Assembly: GCA_963849955.1 (NCBI GenBank)
Contig: CAWKJU010000014.1
Span: forward strand, 102,963 to 166,962
Reading direction: 5' to 3'
DNA length: 64,000 bases
Source: CAWFGW01 sp963849955
GTDB taxonomy: Bacteria > Bacteroidota > Bacteroidia > Cytophagales > JAAEPT01
The translations under genes were made by a program, and so were the position numbers. Below the pieces are notes generated by a model. The model was not told where the DNA came from. It ran no database searches and worked only from the letters and a program-made list of their open reading frames with translations. Of this stretch, positions 10,801 through 19,481 are shown piece by piece (within the stretch, counting starts at the first letter, position 1; each line of letters starts with the position of its first letter).

Positions 10801-13800
10801 GCCGTTTCATTCTAAACGTTTCAACATCATACGTATAGGCTAGTTCTACATTGTTTCCCAGAACCATTTTTTGCCTTAATCCCTTGGCATCGTATATTGT
10901 ATCTTTTAAAATTTCTTCTTCATTTAATCTTCCATCTAAAGTGGATACCAACACTCTTTTAACTCCACCCCCCTGATTAAAAATAATTTTCCGAGTGGTA
11001 TTATCAGGGAGGTGTTGTTCTATCAAACGTCCTAAGGCATCATATCCATATTGTGAAATAAAAGTATCAGCACCAAGCGCCACAGAGGAGGGATCATTCC
11101 AATCTGGTTCGCTGGTAAACTGATCTAAAAGTCTCCTTTCAACTAAAGAAGGAACGCCACCTGGAACGGCCTTATTTAAAGTATGAATTCCAGCTTGATC
11201 ATAATGTGTTACTAGTCCACCGCGAAGGTTTTTTTCTTTTGCTTGTATTACTCCCGCATCTTCTCCATACACAAATCGTTCAACAAGTTGGTTCAAGCCT
11301 AATGCTCCTTCAACATGTACTGTGGTGGTTCTACCGAGATAGTCATAACGAACATTTTGATGTACATTTCTACTATCCCATAAATGAATAGCTTGATCAT
11401 TATTATTATAAAAATTCCACTTTTCTCCTGCATCATTACTCTTCTCGTGTAAGAGTCTACCAAGCATATCGCGTGTATATTGAAACGCTAAAATATTTCG
11501 CGCATCTACTAGTTGAGAAATATTACCATTAACATCATATTGTTTTTCAACCTTTCTTTCAGTTCCATCATTATTTCTCTCGATGGTAACAATTTCACGA
11601 CCTAACACATCATAAATTATTGTGGAAGGAGTGTCTTTATGAGCTAAACTTTGCTCCAGCGCTCTCTTTTCTGGATCTGAACTTGGTAAAAATTCTCTAA
11701 AGGTCTTGTAAAGAGATCGATCAACAGTATCGTTTTGGTCGTAAGAAGTAACTTCCCATGGAGAAAACTTAATCTCTGTAAAGGTGTTGTTAGGTAAATT
11801 TACTTGATATGCTCTACCTACTGAATCGTAATATGTTTGCGCAGAAACACCATATTCTTCTAATTCCGTATCATTTTCAAACTCCACAAGTGTAGAGAAA
11901 AAAGGTTCAAATTTTCGAACAGCCTGTTGCTTGTTGTTGTAAACTACATGACCTGATACTAACCAACGGTTAGCGCTTTGTGAGAGAATTGGTTTTCCAT
12001 CTGGAGCTGTGTCTACTCGCCCATCTACTCTTCTCTGAATAGCCAATCCAGCCTCTACTTTTTGTTTACTTTGTACTATGCGTCCATACCCATCCTGATA
12101 GTCAACTCCCAATTGGTAAGTAGGGTTATTATCAACACCACCTTTTCCATTATGAACAAGGTTTTCTCTAACCAACCGAATACTTTTTAGTGGTATAGCA
12201 AGTGCACTATCAAAGTCATAAAAAAGAAAAGTGCCTGCTTGTTGTAGATATAAAGTGGGGTTATTTAAAATGTTTGAAAAATTTTCATCACTCCTTCTAA
12301 CATAATCAGCTATTAAATTATTTCCATATTTCTGTAGTGTATTAGAGTCATCAAGTACGGTTCCCTGATGGGTGTTTACTATCGCTACACCCAATGGGTC
12401 ATACAAAACCTCAGATACGTTGTCATTTTGATCAATCAGTTGATAAGGTTCAACAAGATTATAATCTATTTTACCTCTTGTAATATTGCTTAAGGGATCA
12501 GTTATTTCAATAATAGTGAGGTTATAAGAATCATATTTATAGGTAGTAACGTTACTCGAATCTCTTTCTACTTTATCTAAATTGTAGAAGCCATCTACAC
12601 CTTTAAAATGATTGATGGCTGTATGTTGCCACCAATATCTCTCCTTTTGAATATAATTCCCTTCATTGGGATCGGTAATTAGGGTTGGCGTCACTTTATT
12701 ATCAAACACGCGTGTTATTAATGCATCATTAAAACAAGCCGACTCTTCATGATGAGCAAAAACTGCATTACTCACTTGACTAAATGGTAACACATCATCA
12801 AAAGCTTCATTCCAAAAATAAGTTCTATCCCACGAAGTTAATCTTGCCTGTGATGAACCTCCCGATATAAACGACTCATCAAACTCTATTTTATTGGCGA
12901 CCAACTCATCATACACAACCTGTAATTCTTTCCATTTAAAAATTGAATCAGGTAGACGATTTATATGATTAACTTCAAAATTTTTGGTTTCATATAAAAT
13001 CCCTGTCTGAAAATTAGTTAAACTGTCCTTGTTTAAATAGTGATGTAATTCCAGAGTAATGTAATCTTTGGTCTGAGCAAGATACCTTCCCGAGACGTGA
13101 CTTCTACGCGCATAAGAGACACTTAATGCTTTCTCTATATCTCCATACTGATTAACTGCCAAAGAAAATTGATGTGAAATTTTTGGGTCATTTGCTTCCT
13201 GTTCGTAGGTATAGTTTAATGCTTCTGTTTGATAAGTGAAAAAACAAGCATCATTATTTTTGGTTCTGGGTTGTAGTTTTCTAATTGTGTAAGCCTGTTG
13301 AGAAACTTGAAAAGGGTGTTCTGCTAATTGTCCATCTGAGGTAGTTGCATAAGTTTCTTGCCGTAAAATCTTTCCTGCTAAACTATGATAGGCTAATACA
13401 AAATCATCCGCTTCTAAGGCTTCATCTTGTTCAAATGATTGCGGTACGAGAAGTTGATGGTGGGTATCTTTATTATAATACTGCTTCGTTCTTTTTGCAT
13501 CCCATCCAAATATGCCGCTATGTAGCCATGTTTTTATACAACTTGGTTGAGTATAATGGGTCTCCTGCGCTAACGAAGCATTGTGAAATAACTCGGAATC
13601 ATATTGTTCTACTAGTCCAAAAGTGATAAAGGATCTTTCGTTGCCATCATACTGACCATCTTTGTATTTATATTCGGTTGTAAAACGTGTGTTTGTAACA
13701 TGATCTATTACAATTTTCTTATCAGCCACTGTGAAATGTGAAGGTATTTTTGAAATCCAAGGATTGTTACTTTTTTTTGCCTGTAAATAATGAATACCCG

Positions 13801-15937
13801 AATAACCGTATTCAATTTGCTCCTCTTTACCCATGCCATTGGCTAACGAAATAAGAAAGTTTGGTTTAATACCGCTAGTTAATTCTAAAAATTCCAGAGA
13901 AGTTTGTTGAGTATTACTTAACGAATTTGACCATACTAAACACGGGGTTCCCTGACCTAAAAAATCCAGTATTATAGCTGAACTTATATTGTCAATATAA
14001 GGAAGGTTAGTAAGTGTTCCGCCTGCTACAAATTTATTACCTGATGCATTATACCAATATCGAATTTCTCCATTTCCGATGTACAATATATCAGTAGTAC
14101 CGCTACCATCTAAGTCATATAAACGAATTCTACTAGCATCGAAGGTAGTATCAAAATCTATTACAGGGGAATTTTCCATTAGTACGACTTCTCCAAAATG
14201 GCCATTTCCAAGATTAGGATAATAGCTTATTCGCCCATTTTTTATTCGAACCTGATCTTGTAATCCATCTCCTGTCATATCGGCCAGAAAGTAATCTAAG
14301 GACAAATTCCCTCCCAAAGTAGGAGCGTATTCTATTCCATTGGATACTGGTTTAGCAAATTCATATGGTTTTTCAAACCCCTTTTTTCCTTTAAAAGGGT
14401 AGCAGACAATTTTGTCTTCGCGCTCTACAATCAAGTCAGGATATCCATCTGCATCTACATCAATGAATTTTGATTTACCGACATGGGGAATGTTTTGTAA
14501 AGCCGTAAAACCTGACCATTTTTCTTTCTCCCGATCGTATTCGTAATATCCAGCATTCTGACCATCCAAAGAAAATAAATTCAAATTCCCATCTTGGTCA
14601 AAATCACCCAATGAGTATGTTCCAGTTAGTTGAGATGGTTTTTGAATCACAATTTCCTGTTTGCCAAACACACCATTCCCCATGTTTGGTTTATAATACC
14701 ATTCATTAGCAGATTCGGTAAGTATTCCGGGAAGTCCTTCACCAAATAAATCAACGAATTGAGTTTTTAAGTGATTAAACCCTTGAGGCAAATTTTGAGT
14801 ACTATCCTTTACTGTTGCTTTGAAGGAGTTACCCAGTTCTGGTTCTGTATAGTTAAACGTTATTTTAGGTAGTTCTTTCTCAGAATACTCTGAGGTTATT
14901 AAATCTTTCCTCACACCTATATATCGTACGCTTGTAAGAGTGGTGTTAGAAACATTCTCTTCATAGTTGTTTTCAAATATTCCAGTTAAAGAAGAGGTGC
15001 CTAGTTCATCGAAATGATGAAATAAAAGAATTCGATGGCAAAGCCGGTAAGTTCTTAATTCAAACCCTGGCGTATAAACCGAAAATGGATCTAATCGTGT
15101 TTTCCAAACTGAATCTGTTGGAGCAATGTTTACAGTATAAGGTCGCGCTTCATATTCACCATAATCGAAAACAATCTCAAATAACCATTTATTATCATCA
15201 GGAATTTCATCGTCAGGAAGCAAGGGCTTGGTATTTCCATAAAGTATTTTTTCAGGATATTTTTGACTAAACCCTGTTTTTAAAAACTTCCGTAACCGAT
15301 TACTTTCAAAGGAAGAGGATGAGTCTATGTTCTCATGATTTTCTTTTTTATACCTAAATCGTATGGCATTTCCTAAATTATCATATTGGGATTCCAGCAA
15401 CCAAATAAAAGTTTTGTTTTCATTTTCTGGGTCAGAAACCTTCGTGAGACCAGTAGATTCCAAACCGTAAATCGAAACTACATTTGTAGCTGTTACAGAT
15501 CTCCAATGAATCGAATTATCAGATTTAGTTACCCACTTTTCAAAACGAATAAAGTCACTTTCTAATTTAACACGATAATAATAAACCCAATAGTTAGTGG
15601 TTTCATCAATTTTCTGAACCCAATCATTACCGGACTTGATTAAGTGAGGTACTAACGTATAAGATCCATTAAAAGCATATTGATCAGATCCATCGTATTT
15701 TGGTAAGCCTTTTTTTGTATCTATTGAAATAGAGGCAAGTCCACTTAACGCCCATCCTTTTCCAAAAATTGAACTTCTTGAAGTTGAGTTATACTGTAAT
15801 GATAAATTAGGACCAAACCCATTTCTTCCCTCAGAAAGAGGTATACCTATCATTCCGGTAACACTTCCAGAAGATGCATTTACATCCAATGAATGTTCAA
15901 GCTGAAGCTCTTGAATATTTAAACTGCTAAAGTTCAT
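7808..15937 (-). CDS. TcB-TcC fusion toxin with deaminase-like C-terminus
   Basis: This 2709-residue protein joins the TcB and TcC components, which form the cage that holds and delivers the toxic C-terminus. Residues 1-300 are SpvB-like. FG-GAP/VCBS-type repeats with Asp-rich loops (DFDQDGNLN, DVDADGYPD, DMTGDGLQD) follow near 440-620, then the TcB mid regions. RHS/YD repeats and the RHS core end (GYRYYAHWIGGWINPDPLG ... IDPNGL) close near 2110. After this come about 95 residues of unknown fold, a Gly/Ser/Asp/Glu-rich tract (about 2206-2426), an Ala-rich hydrophobic segment, and a terminal domain with H2653-A-E2655 and C2685-G-D-C2688. That is the zinc and proton-shuttle signature of the cytidine-deaminase superfamily. 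The start is the ATG at 15937; an in-frame TTG three codons upstream overlaps a promoter-like TAAATTTG and is less likely. The deaminase substrate cannot be told from sequence. Confidence 0.93.
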   Translation of the reverse strand: MNFSSLNIQELQLEHSLDVNASSGSVTGMIGIPLSEGRNGFGPNLSLQYNSTSRSSIFGKGWALSGLASISIDTKKGLPKYDGSDQYAFNGSYTLVPHLIKSGNDWVQKIDETTNYWVYYYRVKLESDFIRFEKWVTKSDNSIHWRSVTATNVVSIYGLESTGLTKVSDPENENKTFIWLLESQYDNLGNAIRFRYKKENHENIDSSSSFESNRLRKFLKTGFSQKYPEKILYGNTKPLLPDDEIPDDNKWLFEIVFDYGEYEARPYTVNIAPTDSVWKTRLDPFSVYTPGFELRTYRLCHRILLFHHFDELGTSSLTGIFENNYEENVSNTTLTSVRYIGVRKDLITSEYSEKELPKITFNYTEPELGNSFKATVKDSTQNLPQGFNHLKTQFVDLFGEGLPGILTESANEWYYKPNMGNGVFGKQEIVIQKPSQLTGTYSLGDFDQDGNLNLFSLDGQNAGYYEYDREKEKWSGFTALQNIPHVGKSKFIDVDADGYPDLIVEREDKIVCYPFKGKKGFEKPYEFAKPVSNGIEYAPTLGGNLSLDYFLADMTGDGLQDQVRIKNGRISYYPNLGNGHFGEVVLMENSPVIDFDTTFDASRIRLYDLDGSGTTDILYIGNGEIRYWYNASGNKFVAGGTLTNLPYIDNISSAIILDFLGQGTPCLVWSNSLSNTQQTSLEFLELTSGIKPNFLISLANGMGKEEQIEYGYSGIHYLQAKKSNNPWISKIPSHFTVADKKIVIDHVTNTRFTTEYKYKDGQYDGNERSFITFGLVEQYDSELFHNASLAQETHYTQPSCIKTWLHSGIFGWDAKRTKQYYNKDTHHQLLVPQSFEQDEALEADDFVLAYHSLAGKILRQETYATTSDGQLAEHPFQVSQQAYTIRKLQPRTKNNDACFFTYQTEALNYTYEQEANDPKISHQFSLAVNQYGDIEKALSVSYARRSHVSGRYLAQTKDYITLELHHYLNKDSLTNFQTGILYETKNFEVNHINRLPDSIFKWKELQVVYDELVANKIEFDESFISGGSSQARLTSWDRTYFWNEAFDDVLPFSQVSNAVFAHHEESACFNDALITRVFDNKVTPTLITDPNEGNYIQKERYWWQHTAINHFKGVDGFYNLDKVERDSSNVTTYKYDSYNLTIIEITDPLSNITRGKIDYNLVEPYQLIDQNDNVSEVLYDPLGVAIVNTHQGTVLDDSNTLQKYGNNLIADYVRRSDENFSNILNNPTLYLQQAGTFLFYDFDSALAIPLKSIRLVRENLVHNGKGGVDNNPTYQLGVDYQDGYGRIVQSKQKVEAGLAIQRRVDGRVDTAPDGKPILSQSANRWLVSGHVVYNNKQQAVRKFEPFFSTLVEFENDTELEEYGVSAQTYYDSVGRAYQVNLPNNTFTEIKFSPWEVTSYDQNDTVDRSLYKTFREFLPSSDPEKRALEQSLAHKDTPSTIIYDVLGREIVTIERNNDGTERKVEKQYDVNGNISQLVDARNILAFQYTRDMLGRLLHEKSNDAGEKWNFYNNNDQAIHLWDSRNVHQNVRYDYLGRTTTVHVEGALGLNQLVERFVYGEDAGVIQAKEKNLRGGLVTHYDQAGIHTLNKAVPGGVPSLVERRLLDQFTSEPDWNDPSSVALGADTFISQYGYDALGRLIEQHLPDNTTRKIIFNQGGGVKRVLVSTLDGRLNEEEILKDTIYDAKGLRQKMVLGNNVELAYTYDVETFRMKRLCSRKISGVARTYQDISYTYDPVGNLVHTVDEAQQTDSVNPKVMEGLNVSSHAEFEYDALYQLKRASGRVHQALIQNDYRDRSRGPSIPSNWGKGTRHITLNNAAAVERYTRNYEFDIAGNIRSIHHSGTSQNWTKQLWISASSNRSLPMFDLNGIALTNPENDFDANGNCVSMSHLEQIEWNYRNNISKAVVIDRSAQGKANDEEYYVYSGDGKRIRKITQRVIDVSTNTVERTEKIYLDGCEIKRITRGTTEILKRFTSQITDGKNNLATIHSWETDTQARETDDVSQKKIHYQLSNHLGSSSLELDENGDVITYEEYFPYGGTAFIAGRNKKEIDLKSYRYSAKERDDFTGLYYFGYRYYAHWIGGWINPDPLGPEDSENLYLYVHNNPINLIDPNGLQSTSSDLHVIGQVETGLTEAQAMSQFNASQGVRLGVRVLDLEKQGNNWVVVRHRELTATELQRFRDIQEQWVDHPEIAEMFTTLEVILSDLRGPSEGVSGDGGGEGEAGDESDTNVGTDVGEGSEGSGSGVSASSSGTGDANTGDGISSDSQGQTTGEGDGNTGVADANAGDGSSSGTGTIERTGRGTGRTGSGTGSRGRRTGSGSSTGHPSGRVGGSPTGVDGGVRGGSPEGALGGDINGHSGGSLDGDINGHPDGHPNGTLEGAVDGTEDTGTGTGEGTSSSDGSESGSTESSGEGEEGNGEQGEGQQGDPQTNWLDTVTHWTGYLNLEFGSDHSTGGAGGIPGAMDLFGWRPPMWVRRIIQVAYIATTIITTVIPIGKAALAAKVAIQGALKIGLKATATKLLTAIAAKIPTRAAMAAGASQLGHAMAAAPVLFGAMLRRTPQAVLRPTAELLERVASHPNALRGIANEVHLMGNVFGETLAVTRATLKNGDDVFFAAINSGARRLNPSQIEAIERLGINVVPQYFRNIPIMRKIYHAEVNMIHHLGDAQLGGLRWGISMVGNKASHLCGDCLRRIRMFDRQMGISSIIENLL
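8660..9322 (-). repeat. Low-complexity Gly/Ser/Asp/Glu tract in TcC
   Basis: About 220 codons of the fusion toxin are almost entirely Gly, Ser, Thr, Asp, Glu, Asn and Pro, with an Arg-rich patch in the middle (TGRGTGRTGSGTGSRGRRTG). The unit GDINGH occurs twice close together. The tract lies between the RHS cage and the terminal toxin domain. It has no hydrophobic core and is expected to be disordered. Long frames on the opposite strand here are a by-product of the biased codons. Confidence 0.85.
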
Positions 15938-15943
15938 GCTGGT

Positions 15944-15951
15944 CAAATTTA
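15944..15951 (-). promoter_or_regulatory. Possible -7 element of Tc operon
   Basis: On the minus strand TAAATTTG matches the Bacteroidota -7 consensus TAnnTTTG exactly, a few bases before the ATG at 15937. No TTG -33 element lies at the expected distance, and the message would be nearly leaderless. The match may be chance in AT-rich DNA. Confidence 0.25.
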
Positions 15952-16473
15952 GCGTTCTTGGTTACTTTTCTACATCTACATCATGTTTAAAGGTTGCTTT
16001 AAAAAAGGTTCTCACTTTCAACTTCAATTTGCGAAAAAAATGGATAAAACATTAAGAAATATGACCTGCTTGATTCCACAAAACACATCTTCCATTTTTT
16101 TAAGCGTTCCGACATATCACCTATATATGAAGCACTTATGACTGAATCTAAGGAGGGTTTCAACCAAAATCAACCCTTGAATCAAAAATATTTTTATCTT
16201 AATGAATAAACTGAGCTAAGCGGTTTTTTTCTTCTAATTTAGGTGAAAATTTCACCAGATAATTTTACAATAATCAAATAAAATCTTTTAATTAGCACAC
16301 TAAAAAAACATGCATTTTTAATAAAAAAATTACACATAAAAATCTAAACATACCTTTTATCAACTATTTTTCAAATAGAGGATTGTTTAGTGTTCACTTA
16401 GCCTGCTATATAAAAAAGTGACATTAATCTATTTTTTAGTATTCAGCCCAAATAATAGCGAATAAAAACGAAG
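15952..16473. other. Non-coding region upstream of Tc operon
   Basis: About 520 bp of very AT-rich DNA separate the Tc operon from the Nfu gene. No convincing gene is present; the longest minus-strand ATG frame is 38 codons (16115 to 15999). The region holds one short inverted repeat (16242-16256) and a weaker GGGTT/AACCC pair near 16157-16183. A promoter for the Tc operon probably lies here, but no full -33/-7 pair was found. Confidence 0.6.
16242..16256. promoter_or_regulatory. Inverted repeat, candidate operator
   Basis: GGTGAAA and TTTCACC form a perfect 7-bp inverted repeat around a single base. It lies about 300 bp upstream of the TcB-TcC start, with no T-tract typical of a terminator. 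A regulator-binding site is possible but untested. Confidence 0.3.
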
Positions 16474-16494
16474 AGGAGTTTCAATTAAACTCCT
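16474..16494 (-). terminator. Possible terminator after the Nfu gene
   Basis: AGGAGTTT pairs with AAACTCCT across a 5-nt loop. The stop codon of the Nfu gene lies inside the stem. On the minus strand the stem is followed by a short T-run, giving a modest intrinsic terminator. Confidence 0.45.
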
Positions 16495-17075
16495 TCTGCT
16501 ACAACTTCTTTTACCTCAGGTACCATTCGTGTTAACAAATTTTCAATACCTGCTTTTAAAGTCAATGTAGATGATGGACAACCACTACATGAACCTTGTA
16601 ATAAAACTTTAACAACCCCATCATTAAAAGAATGAAATGAAATTGCACCACCATCTTGCTCCACTGCAGGTCGTACATAATCATTTAAAATTGCTTTAAT
16701 CTTTTCATCTATATCGCCCCCAGCGCTAGTAGCGGCAGTTGGTTTTTCGTCTTCTTGGGTTTTTTCATCCAGCACATCACTAGAAAAAACAGGTTTTTCA
16801 GCTACAATGTAGTCTTTGATAAACTCTTTTATTTCTGAATTGATTTCAAACCAATCGATGTCAGCACTTTTTGTAATAGTAATAAAGTTATTTGCAATGA
16901 ACACACGGTCTACAAAGTCGAACTTTTCAAATAGCGCTTTAGCCAAAGGACTTGCTTCGGTTTCTTCTATTGAAGGGAAGTCTAAGTGTAAGTTTTGAAG
17001 CAACTTAAAGTTTAACACAAACTTTAATGAATTGGGGTTTGGACTTGCCTCGGTATAAACGTTCACGTATTTCAT
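16485..17075 (-). CDS. Nfu-type iron-sulfur cluster carrier
   Basis: This 196-residue protein is predicted to carry an assembled Fe-S cluster to target apoproteins. Residues 1-90 match the Nfu N-terminal domain (YTEASPNPNSLKFVLN start), and residues 120-196 are a NifU-like C-terminal domain. The cluster-binding motif is C163-S-G-C166 in the GSCSGCPSST context. A Thr/Ala/Glu-rich linker (about 100-120) joins the two. The layout matches mitochondrial NFU1-like proteins and Bacteroidota homologues. It lies 60 bp downstream of the symporter gene on the same strand and could share its transcript, with the hairpin at its stop ending the unit. Confidence 0.93.
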   Translation of the reverse strand: MKYVNVYTEASPNPNSLKFVLNFKLLQNLHLDFPSIEETEASPLAKALFEKFDFVDRVFIANNFITITKSADIDWFEINSEIKEFIKDYIVAEKPVFSSDVLDEKTQEDEKPTAATSAGGDIDEKIKAILNDYVRPAVEQDGGAISFHSFNDGVVKVLLQGSCSGCPSSTLTLKAGIENLLTRMVPEVKEVVAEGV

Positions 17076-17135
17076 TATCTTTCTAATTTATATTTATTAC
17101 AACCATTTTTTGGGCTGAAATGATTCACTTCTTCT

Positions 17136-18386
17136 TTAAGATTTTTCTGTTTTGGCTATTACAGCTGTTACCGTAGCATCACCTGTCACATTAACTACTG
17201 TACGACACATATCTAAGATTCGGTCAGGTGCCATGATTAAGGCAATACCTTCAATGGGAATATTTTCTGACTGTAACACTATACCTAACATAATCATGCC
17301 TGCGCCTGGCACTCCAGCAGAACCCACAGAAGCGACTAATGCAGTTAATACTATTCCCAATTGTTGGGTTAAGGATAAATCAATACCATACACTTGGGCA
17401 ATAAAAATTGCCGCTACTGCTTGATAGAGACTAGTTCCATCCATGTTAATGGTTGAACCCAAAGGTAACACAAAACTGGTGACTTTCTCTGGCAATTTCA
17501 ACCTCCGCTCACATTGCTGCATGGTTACGGGTAAAGTGGCTGAACTAGAAGAAGAACTAAAGGCTAATAATTGAGCGGGACGGATTCCTTCATAAAATTC
17601 CTTTATCGGTATGTTACTGAAGTATTTTAACATTAAGGGGTATACACCGAGCGCCATAATTATCAACCCTAATAAAACAGTAAAGCTATACTGCAATAAA
17701 GCGAAAAGCAGATCATGTGAATGGGTTTCTACCACAAGCGAAGCAATTAATGCAAAAACACCAAACGGTGCTAAGTACATAATATACTCTACTATCTTTA
17801 GGATGAAGTCATTGGCTTTATTTAGCCAATCAACTATAGGTTGTACTTTTTTATCTTCAAAAGCGACTAGAACAACACCCGCAACCAAGGCAAAAAGCAC
17901 AAAATAGAGCATCTTGCTAACAATATTATTGGGGAAGCCATCCACAAAACGTTCCCATACTGACATCGTTTCATAGGCAATGACCTTATCATGTTGCTGT
18001 TCTGCTTCTACTTTATATATCTCAAGTAACTGGTTGCGCGTTTCTTCGCCTATTGCTTTGCCAGGTTGAATAATATCCACGATTACAATGCCTATAACTA
18101 TCGCTATGACTGTAGTTAAGGTATATATCAAAATGGTTTTTCCGCCTAGTCGGGATAATTTACTTATACCTTCCAAATTGGTAATCCCCACTGTTACCGA
18201 GACTAAAACCAGCGGCAGAGCAATGTATTTTAGCACCTCTAAAAAAATAGTCCCAATCGGTTTGATATACACTACCGTTAGATCGGGACTTAGACTTGAC
18301 TCTTTGTTAATGATACCCCAAATAAAACCGGCAACTAAGCCAATAAGAATTTTTAGGTACAGCGGAAAAGCAGTCTTTTTTTTCAC
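17136..18386 (-). CDS. Dicarboxylate/amino acid:cation symporter
   Basis: This 416-residue inner-membrane protein belongs to the DAACS (GltP/DctA) family, which couples uptake of glutamate, aspartate or C4-dicarboxylates to Na+ or H+. It shows the serine-rich re-entrant loop motif (SSSSSSATLPVT, about 277-288) and the NMDGT motif (314-318) that binds cation and substrate. Eight or so hydrophobic segments are visible. The start codon is GTG, which directly follows the TAG stop of aroC with no spacer, so translation is probably coupled. The exact substrate cannot be read from sequence. Confidence 0.92.
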   Translation of the reverse strand: MKKKTAFPLYLKILIGLVAGFIWGIINKESSLSPDLTVVYIKPIGTIFLEVLKYIALPLVLVSVTVGITNLEGISKLSRLGGKTILIYTLTTVIAIVIGIVIVDIIQPGKAIGEETRNQLLEIYKVEAEQQHDKVIAYETMSVWERFVDGFPNNIVSKMLYFVLFALVAGVVLVAFEDKKVQPIVDWLNKANDFILKIVEYIMYLAPFGVFALIASLVVETHSHDLLFALLQYSFTVLLGLIIMALGVYPLMLKYFSNIPIKEFYEGIRPAQLLAFSSSSSSATLPVTMQQCERRLKLPEKVTSFVLPLGSTINMDGTSLYQAVAAIFIAQVYGIDLSLTQQLGIVLTALVASVGSAGVPGAGMIMLGIVLQSENIPIEGIALIMAPDRILDMCRTVVNVTGDATVTAVIAKTEKS

Positions 18387-19481
18387 CTAGATATGTTTTG
18401 TTTTATTTCTCAAGAAGAAATCCAAAATCACTATTGCCGACATCGCCTCTACTATCGGAACTGCTCTTGGAACTACACAGGGATCATGTCGTCCCTTCCC
18501 AGAAACCGTAGCTGCATTGCCATGTTTATCAACGCTATCTTGATCAGCCATAATGGTAGCTACAGGTTTGAAAGCGACATTAAAATAAATATCCTGACCA
18601 TTTGAAATACCGCCTTGAATACCACCGGAATAATTGGTCTTCGTTTTCACTTTCCCCTCTTCCATGTAAAAGGCATCGTTGTGTTTGGATCCATTTAAGG
18701 TAACTCCTTCAAAGCCACTTCCATATTCAAAGCCTTTTACCGCATTAATGCTCAGCATCGCTTTGCCTAATTCAGCATGCAGCTTGTCAAACACAGGTTC
18801 GCCCAACCCAGCAGGGGTTCCAGTGATTACTCCTGTAACTAAGCCCCCAATCGTATCCCTGTTTTTACGGGTATCATCAATTAGGTCATACATTTCTTGA
18901 GCTGTTTCAGGATCAGGACAACGTACATCACGAACCGCATCGGTCATTTGTTTCTGCTCAAAATATAAGTCGAGTTCTGTATATTTTTTCTCTAATTTCA
19001 ATGTGCCAACCTGCGACACATAAGCAAAAACCTCTACACCTAGTTTTTTTAAAATGATTTTTGCTACTGCTCCAGCAGCCACTCGGGCAGCAGTTTCGCG
19101 CGCTGAGCTTCTCCCACCACCTCTATAGTCTCTAATGCCATATTTTGCCTCATAGGTAAAATCAGCATGAGATGGTCTGAATTTTTCGGCAATGTGCGAA
19201 TAATCGTGACTCCGCTGATCCTCATTCCAAATCACAATATTTAAAGGAGTTCCTGTAGTTTTTCCTTCAAAAATCCCTGAAAGAATCTCAAACTCATCTG
19301 CTTCTTTCCGTTGAGTAACTATTTTCGATTGCCCAGGTTTTCTACGAGTCAATTCGGCTTGGATAAACGCCATATCCAACTCAATGCCTGCAGGACAACC
19401 GTCAATTGTCACTCCTAATGCTCTCCCATGCGACTCTCCAAACGTAGTGATTTTGAATGCCTGTCCGTATGTATTATCCAT
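18387..19481 (-). CDS. aroC: Chorismate synthase
   Basis: AroC converts 5-enolpyruvylshikimate-3-phosphate to chorismate, the last shikimate-pathway step, using reduced FMN. The 364-residue length is normal. Recognisable blocks include the N-terminal GxAFxxTTFGESHG-like start, RRKPGQSKIVTQRKE, the GGGRSSARETAARVAAGAVA block and GKGRHDPCVVPRAVP near the C-terminus. It lies directly between batD and the symporter gene, with no spacer on either side, which suggests one polycistronic message. No other aromatic pathway gene is in the window. Confidence 0.97.
   Translation of the reverse strand: MDNTYGQAFKITTFGESHGRALGVTIDGCPAGIELDMAFIQAELTRRKPGQSKIVTQRKEADEFEILSGIFEGKTTGTPLNIVIWNEDQRSHDYSHIAEKFRPSHADFTYEAKYGIRDYRGGGRSSARETAARVAAGAVAKIILKKLGVEVFAYVSQVGTLKLEKKYTELDLYFEQKQMTDAVRDVRCPDPETAQEMYDLIDDTRKNRDTIGGLVTGVITGTPAGLGEPVFDKLHAELGKAMLSINAVKGFEYGSGFEGVTLNGSKHNDAFYMEEGKVKTKTNYSGGIQGGISNGQDIYFNVAFKPVATIMADQDSVDKHGNAATVSGKGRHDPCVVPRAVPIVEAMSAIVILDFFLRNKTKHI

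Noticed and set aside
15938..15946. TTG start three codons upstream of the TcB-TcC ATG
   Set aside because: It lies inside the TAAATTTG promoter-like element, and the ATG gives a normal start.
15999..16115. Minus-strand 38-codon ATG frame upstream of the Tc operon
   Set aside because: Too short, no recognisable features, and AT-rich DNA yields such frames by chance.
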